From assembly GCA_018398765.1 (NCBI GenBank), contig JAHBMJ010003348.1:38077-91669 (forward strand): a stretch of 53,593 nt of DNA, given 5' to 3'. This stretch comes from Chromera velia (Eukaryota; Sar; Chromeraceae). Positions 43,701 to 53,593 of this stretch are shown here, piece after piece. The stretch's first letter is position 1. The number at the start of each line of letters is the position of its first letter. The translations under genes were made by a program, and so were the position numbers. The notes under the pieces are model-generated. The model saw only the letters and a program-made list of their open reading frames with translations. It was not told the DNA's origin and did no database searches.

Positions 43701-46700
43701 GGCTCAGCTGCAGAGGCCTCAGGAGGACCTCGGGGCTAGTCTTTCCGTTCTTGCAAGGGGCTGCGCAGGCTTTTCTGGGGATGCAGTCAGGGGTGATGTG
43801 GAAGGTGAGGCAGTCAGGGGTGATGTGGAAGGAGAGGCAGTCAGGGGTGATGTGGAAGAAGAGAGAAATCCGGATAACAGAGTTGACGACTCGACACCCG
43901 AATTGAGAAGTCTCCCCTCTGCAAAGTCTGAGACTGCACGTCTGATTACAGACAGGGGAGGGGGGGCACGCCAATGTAATGGGAGGGGTGAGAGAGAGCG
44001 ACATGAAAGGAGGTCTATGTCTGTTATCGACAGGAGGGTTCCCCCTAATGCGCATAGTCATGCAACGGATCGGGTGCAGATTTGTTCGTCTTCATCCCTT
44101 TCCCTGGGTGTAGGCAGACCCATGCCTCTACCCTCCTTCTCCTTTCCCGGCCAGACGATGTCCCCCATGAAAAATCAGAAACGCCAGGGAGCTCCCCCAC
44201 ACCCGCATACTCACCAACACTCTGTTCCTGGTAGACGTTTTTGCCTCCCTCTCCTGTCCTCTCACAAACCTTATCGGCTGATGGCGACAGGACATGGATG
44301 CCTCTCTGTCGTTCCAGCAGAGCTCCAAACGAACGAGGGCTCCCACACAGCAGGACTCTCCGTTCTTCCCCCACACCAACCAGCGCACCTGCTCGTACCG
44401 GAACTGTCCAACTACAACAACAACTCCCTCCCGTCCAGCGCCACGCCGCCACATATAACCCCCCCCATGTCTTTGGTACACAGCACCCTCCCTACGAATT
44501 CTCACCTATGCCGAGGTCTATGCAACTAGGCCCACTCTCGGCATTTGCACACGGCCAAGGAAGGGTCCCTCCCGCAGGACAGAAGGCCTCAGGGAGCTTC
44601 CTCCCCTACTCCCAGACGGACCTCGGCAACACCAGCAGTGTTGGCTTCTTCAACGCATCTACCCCCACTCAACAACAGCAGCAGTCGAGTGTTCCGTCTA
44701 GACTTCTGATTGACCTCCTCCCCCCCAATCATCAGCAGGCCCACTTCTCAGAAGAATTCCAAGGAAGGTCCCCGTGCTCCTCTGGTTGCCTTTCCAGAGG
44801 GGGTGCGAGTCAGAGCTCCTCTACGCACTCTGCTGCGTTTCACACACAGCAGCAGGACTCTCTTAGCTCGGCAGCAGATACCAACCGAGTTCCAGATCAT
44901 GCCTCCCAGCCGTCTGCTGAGGGATTGGAGATCCGAAGTGCTGCCGATTCTCCCAACGAAACTCTGCATGGAACTCTGCCCAAACTCAAACAGTCCCTCT
45001 CGCTCTCTCAGGTCTGTCTGCGTTCCATCTCAGGTCCTCCCCTTAAAGTTTCAGGGCGGGAGTGGGTACCCGGAACGAGAGAGGAGGCGCGTGTGCCTGC
45101 TTGCAGACTCCAGCAAACTACAGAAAACTTATCCTCCTCGGACCTTCTTCTCCACACCACCCCAAGTTCATTCCTTGAAGATCATAAATTGACAGAAGCC
45201 TCAAACTTTGCACAGAGAGACGGCAATCCTCGTCTGTCTCTTTCTGTCGACATCGAGGAAGCAGCAGCATTGCCCACAGGTACTCCAGCTGATTTGGCAA
45301 GCAACCAGTCTCTTCTTCTTCTTCATTCCAGACTGGAAGCACCTGAAGGAGAAAGACCGTATGTCTCTCTCCCTGCAGTTGACCGGGGGAGGGAGGCCTC
45401 AGGGCCCGATGGGTCAGACAACTGGGTTCAGGCAATTTCGTTCGTCGTTGCTCTCTTCTTGTGGGAGGCTGTTGTGTTGTCTGTGCTCTGTTTTGTTCCC
45501 TTCCTTAGTCCGTCTCCTGTTGTACGGTGGGGGTTGCCCGCGGGATCGGCAGTTGCTTCGTGTGTGTTTTATTTCCTCTTCATGCACGGTAGAAAGCTTG
45601 TTGTTGTGTTTCCCGCGGAAGTGAAAGGGCAGAGAGAAGACCAAAAAGGGAAACGAACGCTCTCGTGGGGGGAAGGGCTCAGTTTTCTCCTGTGGCTGCT
45701 GGGGGTGGGTTTATCCGGCGTGGTTTTTCTTTCTGATCCAAACGTCCGTGACCATCTCCCTCGCTCTTTCCTGTCTCTGTCTCAAAGAGGGAGGTTCCTC
45801 ACAGACGGCACGACATCTGTGCAAAGGTGGGAGCTCTTTGTCTTCTTGGTGATGGGGATTTTGCTTTTGGTGGTGGCTTTTGGGTTTCTCGCTTTCATCC
45901 TCGAACAGATTCGGAAAGACGCAGAAAGGAGAAAACGAGAGAAGAAGGAACACGAGAGAAAGAAGAAAGACCTTCCACCCTGCCCGTCTCCTCAATCCAT
46001 TCCTCTTCGTCCCACCTTTCCATTTTATTTCCGTGTACCCACTCCGATCTTCTCTCGTCCTCCTGCCTCACTTGGGCAACCCCATCCCCTTCCTATTCGA
46101 CCGTCTGTCGAATTCGAGGAAATCCCAATCTCCATTCAGACTCGCAACAACACCCCTCCCGGAGCTCCCCCCACTCTCCCAACTCTCAAGCCAGAGACCC
46201 ACACAGAGTGCCCCGCCCCAACACGACGGCTTCTCCGACCTACTCTTTCCCCCCCACAGTCGGAGACCTACCTGCCCTTCCTCCCCGTCAGCATCGCTCT
46301 GTACGATCTCGCGTGGTACCTCCAGGGTGTGAACCAGACCTTCGAGTTATTCGGAGGGAGGGGGTTCATGCATGCCGCTGTGAGGTTTGGGGATTCGGAG
46401 GTTTGGTTCGCGAAGAAATGCGGCATTCAGTCCTGCCAAGTGGGAACTTACAATGGTCCAGAGCCATTCCGGGAGTGTGTGGAGCTAGGGTTCACGGACA
46501 ACAGCGAGGAGGAAATATTGGAGATCCTGGATGATCTCCAGAGGGAAGGCTGGGATCGGTGGGCATACCTAACGCAACTGCCAGCACTTTTGTCAGGAAC
46601 TCACAAAACGATTGGCTTCTCCGCGGCTCCGCCCTTTCCCCTCCAATGTGCTCGGGCTCGCGAACGCAGGGGAAAACCTTTTTGGAAAGGCACCGAGTGC

Positions 46701-47353
46701 AGAGGAAGAGGAGAAAGAAGAAGAGAGTGCAGAGGGGAACGGTCGCCCCCTGAATTACCGCGAGCTGCGGTCGAGGAGAACTCAGCTTCCCTCTTTCCAT
46801 TTCTGGAGAGGTAAAGAAGAGGAGATTGAACCAGGAGAGAGAGAGGCAGGAAAAGAGGCAGAGAAAAGAAAGGACAGACGAGTTTTGTAACAGTTGGAGA
46901 TTGGAGAATCCTACAGGCTCTGTGCAGGATCTCGTTGCTGCCTTCGAATCATGGAAGGAGGAGCAGAGAGCGATAGAGAAAATCCTTGAGGGAGATGGCA
47001 TGTGGTTGAGGGAACACAGACAGAGACAGACAGAGAGAGAGAGACAGAGAGAGAGGGGGGGGCAGACCCAAGAGCAGCCCAGCAGCACTCCAGAGCAGCC
47101 ATCTCGGCCTGAGCACGCGGGGAGCCGGGAGTCTTCGAGAGACCGGGAGAGGCCCGAGGACCTCGAGGTCGATCTCGAGCGAGGGCCCGATGTTGACTCC
47201 CTTTTCGATCTCTCTCAGGCAGCCAATGACAATGTGAGAGTGAGCCCCGCTCAATTTGTCGATCCGTCTCCTTCAAACACAGAGTCCAAATTTCGTTGGG
47301 GGTGGGGAACGGTCTGGAAAACCCTGTTTCCTGCTGCCTCCTCATCTCGCTGA
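40703..47353 (+). CDS. Multi-exon membrane protein with C-terminal PPPDE (DeSI-like peptidase) domain
   Basis: Exons: 40703-40838, 40919-41174, 41745-42193, 42270-42339, about 42497-42787, 42855-42917, 43102-43363, 43657-about 44230, about 44291-46810, 46917-47353. Most joins close in phase; the joins at 42339/42497 and 44230/44291 are unresolved, and the ATG at 40703 is only the first plausible start. The N-terminal third is unrecognised. Exon 8 holds a 9-residue repeat, exon 9 a Gln/Ser/Pro-rich stretch, about four membrane segments (45430-45900) and a basic EQIRKDAERRKREKK linker. The PPPDE domain (46285-46720) shows VSIALYDLAWYL, FMHAAVRFGDSEVWF with the predicted catalytic His, FRECVELGFTDNSEEE, and in a different frame RNCQHFCQELTKRL with the catalytic Cys. 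PPPDE proteins are deSUMOylating/deubiquitinating isopeptidases or thioesterases. See the finding on the frame break near 46572. Confidence 0.75.
43783..43863 (+). repeat. 27-bp coding repeat, three units (AVRGDVEGE)
   Basis: Three consecutive 27-base units in the PPPDE gene's exon 8 encode AVRGDVEGE, AVRGDVEGE and AVRGDVEEE. The unit keeps frame, unlike the minisatellite at 5.7 kb. Confidence 0.9.
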
Positions 47354-48757
47354 GAGAAGACTGACTGACCTGCTGACAAAATGACTGACCTCTTCTGCTC
47401 TTTGGTATTGTTTGACAATGATATATATTCACTCAATGCTTTGGGGGGGCAGGGTTCGGGTTGGGACTGATGACCGAGGGAAGTTCGGTTTTAGAGCGCG
47501 AGGGTTTGCCTGCAGCGTAGGGCAAGAAGGTGAAATCTCTAGAGGAGTGGGAGGTCTGTGGTGGGGGCTCTCCTCCTTTCTTCACGTCACCCAGCCCCCT
47601 GAGAGAGCGCAAAGAAAGACTCCGAGGCACTCATTCTATTCGACTTTTGTATTGGTGAATGAATGCATTTGTGTCTACCGAAGGGAGGGGGGGGGATTCG
47701 GGATGGAGTGTCGTCTCTCTCTGTGCATGAATCATTCATTCATTCATCCATTCAAATATTCACTGATCGATCTTCTTTTCCATCTGTCCTGCCCGACCTT
47801 TCCCCTTCCGTTGGTGAATCGATCAATCAAGTCCAATGCATCCTCTCGCTCTCTGGTCCTCTAAGTTATCCATCGAGGGGTGAGATTCTCTCAGGGTGGA
47901 GAGGGCTTTTGTGGATGCTCTGTCTTTGAATGGAGCAGAGATAGAGAGGGACAGCTTCAAATCAATGCACGTTGAGGGCCGTAACTGGGGGCTGGCTGGG
48001 ACGGAACAAGAAGGGAACTTGAAGGGGAAATGAAAGGGTCGTCTGGTCTAGCTGTCTTGTGCTTTCTTTCTTTCTGTCTTATCTGTCGCTCTCGATCTGT
48101 TAGACTGTGCTCTTTCCGTCCACGTGTGCGGTTTTTAGGGGGGGCACGCGGACTAGACCTGTGAGTTCCATCTGGATCAAAAGATTGAAGGACGTACAAG
48201 GGGGGCAATTGAACTGACTTGAATGAGTGAGTGACTGCGCTGTACATGCAAAGAAGAGCTCGCCTTGTCGATTCTGGATGTCAGGGGTGACCCGACCGTC
48301 TCCTGGTTAACTGAGGAGATGTGGCTGCTGGGAAGGCGTGTGTGTTTTTTTGGAGAGAGAAAGTGGTTTGGGAGCGTTCGTTGGCAAGAGGAGCCGATCA
48401 GATGCTGCAGCAGCAAAAGTGAGTTTGTTTTTGTAGACCCGAAAAGAAAGGGGAGATTCACACTGGAGAGCAACTTTTGTTTGCTGTATTCGTGACATGA
48501 GCGAAGGGTTGGAAATGCGAGGGAAGGACTTGAGAGAGGGGCCGGAGGGGAGGAGCAGCAGCGATATACCATGCAGCATGACCGAATGAATGTTTGTGGG
48601 AGGGAGCAAAGCTCTCCATGAAGGGGGGGCCCTTCTGAGAGGCTGGGGCCCAACACGATGGGGGGAATAGGCGTTGCAATTGACGTCTGCCTGGAAAGAG
48701 GGGGGATCTCCCTCCGTCAGAGGGAGTGTGCCAGGGCGGCAGTTGGACGGCAAATTT
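47354..48757. other. Sequence between PPPDE gene and next gene
   Basis: Likely 3' UTR and intergenic DNA. Both strands hold several open frames of 60-160 codons (for example 48177-48656 on minus) but none has recognisable sequence or phase-consistent splice partners. A short (ATTC)n run lies near 47730-47745. Confidence 0.45.
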
Positions 48758-50358
48758 ATGCTGGGACTGGTGCAGGAGAGTAGTAAAGATGGAGAGACAA
48801 GCGAACAAGTGGAGGTCCAGGAGACACTTAAGCCAACAAGAGGTTAGTCATACTCCCTTGGATTTTTTCCATCAATAAATTCACGCCTGATTTTGTTTCC
48901 GTTTTCTGTTTTTTTAATGCAAACTTCGTTCTCTATTTTGTTGAAGGTCTGTCGCACGTTTTTGCCTCTTCTCCCCTTGGCCCTTTCAGGTTGCTTGTCT
49001 CTTTCAAATTGCAGTGTGTAGACAAGCCGAGTCTCTTCTGGGTGATTTTGTCTTTCCTTCTTGTCTCTCCTCTTCACTGCCGCTGGTGCGTGCAGAAGAC
49101 CAAGGGCACACAATCTTTCCAAGATACTTGGAAGGAAAAGCTGCAGGAAGGCTAGGAAGCCCAGGGGCGGAACAGGAAGGAGAGAGTGACGTGCGTTCAG
49201 GGGATTTCTGTCCACCGCGCATGCGGGGGTCCCTCTCCATTGCTTCACTGTCGTCAGGATGCAACAGGAAGGCAGGCAGGGAAGGGTTGCTGCGAAAAAA
49301 GAGGGGGGACAAGCGGAGGACGTCAACCTGCCTGGACAACTTGTCATTGCACTGAGGGTGCATGGACAACTGGTGGATGTTGATGGGAGCAGCGTTAGTC
49401 ATCTGCTCTATCGATCCAATAAATTCCTCCAGGTCTTCGATCGGTGTCCGCATGTCGTCTGGTTTTGTGGTCTGTTTCGTCTGTGAAAAGATGTAGATAA
49501 GTGGCAGCAAGACAAACGGGAGAGGCAACGTCTGCGTCTGCGTCTGCGCTGTGGGCCCTGCGGAGAGGCATCAACGGCAGCCTTAAGGGGTCGAAGGGGA
49601 GGGGATTCATTGGAACACAGAGAGCATTTCATTGGTGAGTCATGTTGGTTTCTCTGCCCTCCCTTGCAGCGATACGATTAGTTTGTTTGGATCGATCTCT
49701 CTCTTTTCAGACCTCTAATTGACGGCAGCTTCTTCTGCTGCTTTTTCATTTCCTTGCTTGGTTCCCTTTCCGTTTTGGTGGACGCACAAACCCACCCAGT
49801 CTCTTTTTTCTGCAAGCCAACTCTGCGCTTCCGAATTTTTTCGGAACTTTCGTTTCATTATTCATCGCCGTGCTCCTCCCCGTCATCCTTTAAATTTGCC
49901 TGCAGAAGGAAGGACCTCCCCTCATCCAGCGCCCATGCAAGCACCAGAATTTGAGGTGTCCTTCCGTGGGCAATTGAGTGCAAGTGAAGGCCGAAGGGGG
50001 AACAGAAAATAAGGCAGCGTGTAGAGCTGACAGACCCCTCCTTCTCTGTTGCCCCTGGGTTCACTCAAGCATCCAGCCAGTCACCCCTCCCATTGTATTT
50101 TCCACGAGACGGCTCAAGAACAGGGGAAAGGCTGAAGGGAAAGGCCTTGGAGTTGACGTTGCTAGGTCGATCTATCCCCAAAAGTCCGTGCGCGGGCTGC
50201 TCCATCTTCTATCCGAGGATATGTGGATGGATGGAGAACGGCCGAGAGGGGCAATGTTTGTCTGTGCATTTGGGAAAGGGCTGCCCTTTGAGGATGTTTG
50301 GGATCATTATATCCATGAAGGGGAGGGGGAAGCCATGCAGAGGGCTGAGGATCCTCAA
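48758..50358 (+). CDS. Unrecognised multi-exon protein, 3' end unresolved
   Basis: A chain of exons whose phases close: 48758-48842, 49096-49190, 49268-about 49445, 49497-49634, 49906-49983, 50081-50358. The product (about 285 residues) has an acidic N terminus (SSKDGETSEQVEVQETL), a central LPGQLVIALRVHGQLVDVDG, a basic KWQQDKRERQRLRLRLR stretch and a C-terminal part with SVRGLLHLLSEDMWMDGERP and FGKGLPFEDVWDHYI. I do not recognise a family. After 50358 (donor GTGAGA) the continuation could be 50782 (KETVTSFI, stop) or the protein-like stretch at 50397-50510. The ATG at 48758 is the first in frame. The exon 3 donor is uncertain (49446 or 49470). The minus strand at 49400-49500 is also open, so strand rests on the splice phases. 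Confidence 0.5.
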
Positions 50359-50430
50359 GTGAGAATTCCCATTGATTGAAAATTTCGGAACGCAAGCTGC
50401 TGGTGGGTCTGGTTGACTTCATATTTGGTT

Positions 50431-50593
50431 TGTCTACTTTGAAATTGAATACACTCGAACATGAGGAGATTGTGCCTGGCTTGTTTCGTTTTTGCAACCC
50501 GAGGACTTGGTTTTGTCTACTTTGAAATTGAATGCGCTCGAACATGAGGAGATTGTGCCTGGCTTGTTTCGTTTTTGCAACCCGAGGACTTGG
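50431..50593 (+). repeat. 83-bp tandem duplication, two copies
   Basis: Two 80-base copies (50431-50510 and 50514-50593) with two adjacent-codon differences, period 83. Each encodes LEHEEIVPGLFRFCNPRTW in its own frame. Because 83 is not a multiple of three, both copies cannot be read in one frame. Confidence 0.92.
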
Positions 50594-51580
50594 TCCTTTG
50601 TTCTTAATTTGTCAGTCTCCTTATTCTTCTTTGCCGCATTTCTTGTTTGAAGAATTTCCGTCTCTTGCTTTTCAGAACGACCATACGGTTTCAACGGGCC
50701 TCTCAATTCATCCATTGATTCTTTTTATGGGTTGTCTCTTTTTCCTATTGCCTCTTCTTCTCTGTTGTTGATGCGTGCAGAAAGAGACCGTCACATCCTT
50801 TATCTGACTGAGTGGCATGAAGTGAGAGCGAATCGATGCCGCTGGAAGATGCTACCGCTGAGAAACAGGCGGATTCGGTGAAGACCTCCAGAGACGTCCA
50901 AGACTCCAAGAAGAGACACCAGGGAGAGATGGAGACTGGAAACGCATATCGAAGATCTCTTTCTCTTGCGGACGTTTCTTCCGAATGGTCAGCCAGGTGT
51001 CAGAGAAAGAAGGGATGATATGGCTCGCTTCCCTGCTGGCTTGAGGGGAACACTCTTCGCTCAGTGGATCACCATTCCTCGCTTTGATTCATGCAGCAGA
51101 TCACCTTTCGTGCTCATGTGTGTCTTCAACATCTTTGTTGTGGCTGTCTACAAGTCTGCCCTTCCCCTGGCATGTGCAGCATCAGAAGAATTTGAGGCTG
51201 CGCCGTTTGCGCGGGTGCCAAGTGGCTACTGAGGGGGGGAAGCCTTTTACGGGAGCTTCAGGGCAGCAAGAGGACAAGACAAAACACACCATTGGGGGGG
51301 TCTCTTTTGCCCTCTCCTTCTTTCCTTTTAACAAGTGGTCGGTCAGCTGTCCGAGGGAGAAGAGCCGTTGTTTTAATTGCCGTTTGTATTTTTTTCCCTT
51401 TTTGTGATCTTCGGCCACCTTTTCTCCATACCTTCCTTGATCCTGTGATGGAACGCGTGGAGACTCAGTTTCGTGCAGCAGGAAACAAACCTACGCATGA
51501 GCATGCACAAAGCAAAGACAGGAAGAAAGAAAAGAAATGAGTCACGAAAGCAACACGGAAGGAGGGAAAAAACAATCAAT

Positions 51581-51669
51581 GGATGAATGAATGAATGAAT
51601 GAATGAATGAATGAATGAAATGAGGGAGGGATGGCGGGAGGAAGGAAGGAAGGAAGGAAGGAAGGAAGA
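51581..51669. repeat. (GAAT)n and (GGAA)n microsatellites
   Basis: About nine GAAT units (51581-51620) and, after a short gap, about seven GGAA units (51640-51669). Confidence 0.95.
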
Positions 51670-53557
51670 GGGGAAGAGACCTCGTCCTTTCTATCCGTCG
51701 GAAATATTATGCAAAAAAATCTTGGCCTGTCTGCACAACGAGACCCGATCATCACTTGTTTTCTTTTTTTCTTTCTTTTTTCGTTTTGCAGGAGTAGGCT
51801 ACAACAAAGATTGTGTTGAGGGTCAATGACCAGCCAGGATGATCCAAACACACGCAGGCGTGTGTCAAAATGCATCCGGTGAGCAGTTAAAGGCACTGAC
51901 GGATGTGGAGTTTGATGGGGGGAGGGGCCAAGAGAGAGGCAATCACACACGTACACTCACGTATAGATAGCGAAACAAAAAAACGATGCCACAACGGAAG
52001 TAAGAGAGACCCATCAGCGCAGACCGCAGAGAGTCAAAGACAGAGAGCCAGTAGAAGGAGGAAAAAGGACACCTGGCCGACAAGTGCAGAGAGAGGAGTG
52101 GCCGTGATTCCCTTCCCGGAGACGGGAATCGCCTCCGGTTGGAAACGACTTTGCATGCTGACTGGAAAGAAAAGTCAAACTTGTCGGCCAGAAGGAAGGA
52201 AGGAAGGCAGGAAGCAGAAAGGAAGAAAGGAAAAAACAGATAGAGGGGAGGGACCGAGGGGTGTGGCAGAGTGGGAGAGTGGCCACTTTCTCCCCCCGCA
52301 GGAGCTTCTGCTCCGTACGCGGCGGCATGCTAACCAGGGTGCAGGGGTCGAGGGCTTTTCACTTGCCGACCTTTTGCACAAATAAGGAATGGTACGCACG
52401 AGCATCGTACTAATGCTGTACGCACGAACGGAAACAAAAGAGAATGGAAGAAGGGGGGTAGATAGACAATTTGAAAGTGACTGTTTTCAGTGAAACACAC
52501 ACATGACGCAGACTCCCCCCCCCAGATCCCGAAAGACTTCTCTTCCCTTTCGAATGAGAAAAGGAATGACAAACAAGACATGGAGGGACTCTCTGGATCT
52601 GCAGTCATCAGAACCCCGCCCTCACTGCAAGCTCTCTTTCTTCTATCTAGTGCACATGGAAGGAGGAACGGACTGAAAACAACCCGGACACACAAACGCC
52701 CAGGCTGACCTTCTTGAGTACGATGGAAGAAGCAACCTCAATGCTTCTTTGTTGTTTCACCCGCTCACTGCGACACACTCCCTCACATCCTTTCTTGATT
52801 CAAAAAGACCATGTCAGGGACAGCTCCCATCCCCACAAAGCACAACCAATCCCCCCAGACTTCTTTTCCCTTTCGACTGGGAAGAAGGAATAGAAAGATC
52901 TCTGGACTTCTTGTAGTTAGCCGGAGGCACTTAGACTTCACCCAAGTCCAACAAGAGCAGCTTCCGAAGTATTGTCTAAATGTCCCAGCTGTCTTCCACC
53001 TCTGGAATCCAACTTGAATCAGGATGATATCTACGTCGCAACCATCGCCGGGAAAAAACCCATGCAATTGCTGCTGCACTGTTGCAAAGATTTTGTACAA
53101 GGGCTCTTTTGAATACTCTTTGAAGAGCTCAGCACTGCTTTTTGCAAAGCAAAAGAAATTGTGTAACAAATTTAAATCAAATCAAATTATTACATTATTT
53201 TTATATTGTAGTATTCAAAGTTGGCAGTAGTATTGATTTTTATTATAGTAAATATAATATAGTTAACCGTTGGCTCACGTGTTAAAAACTTGACATTAAT
53301 TATACTATACATTTTCAAAATGACTGTGAAATGATCAGTCAATATTTGTTTTTAGTTATATTTTTTACTAGATCTTCTAATAATTCTAAATTAGTATGAA
53401 TTAAAAGTAATCACTGAGTTTATTTGAATTATTATTAAGTATGATTAATCACTTTAATAGTTAACATTTAATCTAAAAAACCAATTGTATTTTGCCTAGT
53501 GTTTTGCAAAATATTATAAAATCTTTTTCTAAACATATTTAACGTTTTTAAACGAGA

Positions 53558-53562
<5 letters not shown>

Positions 53563-53591
<29 letters not shown>
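53563..53591. repeat. (TA)n tract at right edge
   Basis: An uninterrupted TA run of about 29 bases closing the AT-rich end of the window. Confidence 0.95.

Positions 53592-53593
<2 letters not shown>

Larger units (their letters stand above)
50594..53593. other. Right end of window, no confident gene
   Basis: A plus-strand frame 50836-51018 (starts MPLEDATAEKQADSV) and a short one after a TGCAG acceptor at 51181 (EEFEAAPFARVPSGY, stop) could be further exons of the preceding gene but no consistent phases were found. Two related blocks lie at about 52537-52577 and 52858-52898 (AGACTTCT.TTCCCTTTCGA). A minus-strand frame 52783-53169 is long but unrecognised. From 53160 the sequence is AT-rich and ends in (TA)n. 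Confidence 0.5.

Noticed and set aside
46549-46588. A 26-base intron (GTGGGC...CCAG) to explain the PPPDE frame break
   Set aside because: It would remove the Asn-Cys of the catalytic motif and leave the wrong frame, so it does not rescue the domain.
49004-49528. Minus-strand gene including DDMRTPIEDLEEFIGSIEQM
   Set aside because: The peptide looks protein-like, but no further minus-strand exon with matching phase was found, while plus-strand exons through the same stretch close in phase at most joins.
52783-53169. 128-codon minus-strand frame near the right edge
   Set aside because: Does not start with ATG, matches no family, and the surrounding sequence has no supporting splice signals.
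1-53593. Retrovirus-like, LTR, Polinton or other virus-derived elements
   Set aside because: No reverse transcriptase, integrase, capsid or polymerase motifs and no long direct terminal repeats were seen; the only long direct repeat is the host-gene duplication at 35215/39066.
1-53593. tRNA, rRNA or snRNA genes
   Set aside because: I scanned by eye for tRNA box-like and rRNA-like words and found none convincing; a covariance-model search would be needed to exclude small RNAs.

Overview
The window is eukaryotic nuclear DNA: every confident gene but one is built from exons joined by GT...AG introns, most acceptors end in TGCAG, genes lie far apart on both strands, and microsatellites and minisatellites are abundant. 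A long-tailed tubulin ligase-like protein, an RlmN-type methyltransferase (in eukaryotes usually an organelle enzyme) and low-complexity-rich proteins fit a photosynthetic alveolate; a chromerid such as Chromera velia is my best guess, by style and not by an identified marker. No rRNA, tRNA, CRISPR or virus-like element was seen.

Layout. 1-4.1 kb: 3' part of a TTLL (tubulin glutamylase-type) gene (+). 4.1-9.7 kb: an AT-rich block, then a roughly 1.9 kb minisatellite of 39-40 bp units, a second minisatellite and decayed copies of the first. 9.8-12.5 kb: six-exon NmrA-like Rossmann protein (+). 12.5-19.1 kb: gene-poor, rich in simple repeats, with one short terminal-inverted-repeat element. 19.2-22.7 kb: seven-exon RlmN-like radical SAM methyltransferase (-) with a C-terminal membrane segment. 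23.4-27.9 kb: eight-exon gamma-glutamyl hydrolase (+), head to head with RlmN. 28-30.2 kb: AT-rich convergent intergenic block. 30.2-33.3 kb: six-exon small C2-domain protein (-) with a foldback element in an intron. 34.2-35.5 kb: intronless Cys/Met-metabolism PLP enzyme (+), whose 3' end is duplicated at 39.07-39.64 kb. 37.1-38.8 kb: F-box/LRR-like gene (+). 40.7-47.4 kb: long multi-exon membrane protein ending in a PPPDE (DeSI-like) domain (+), with an apparent frame break just before the predicted catalytic Cys. 48.8-50.4 kb and perhaps beyond: unrecognised multi-exon gene (+). 53.1 kb to the end: AT-rich.

The genes do not form a pathway. Two of them touch sulfur/one-carbon metabolism (gamma-glutamyl hydrolase for folate polyglutamates; the PLP enzyme for cysteine/methionine), but no co-regulation can be read from the sequence. 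Exon boundaries were placed by hand from reading-phase continuity plus known family sequence; where the phase closes exactly they are probably right to the base, and uncertain ones are marked. The most distinctive signals are splice donors expanded into tandem tetranucleotide arrays, two kinds of short inverted-repeat element, the tail-anchored RlmN, and the PPPDE frame break.
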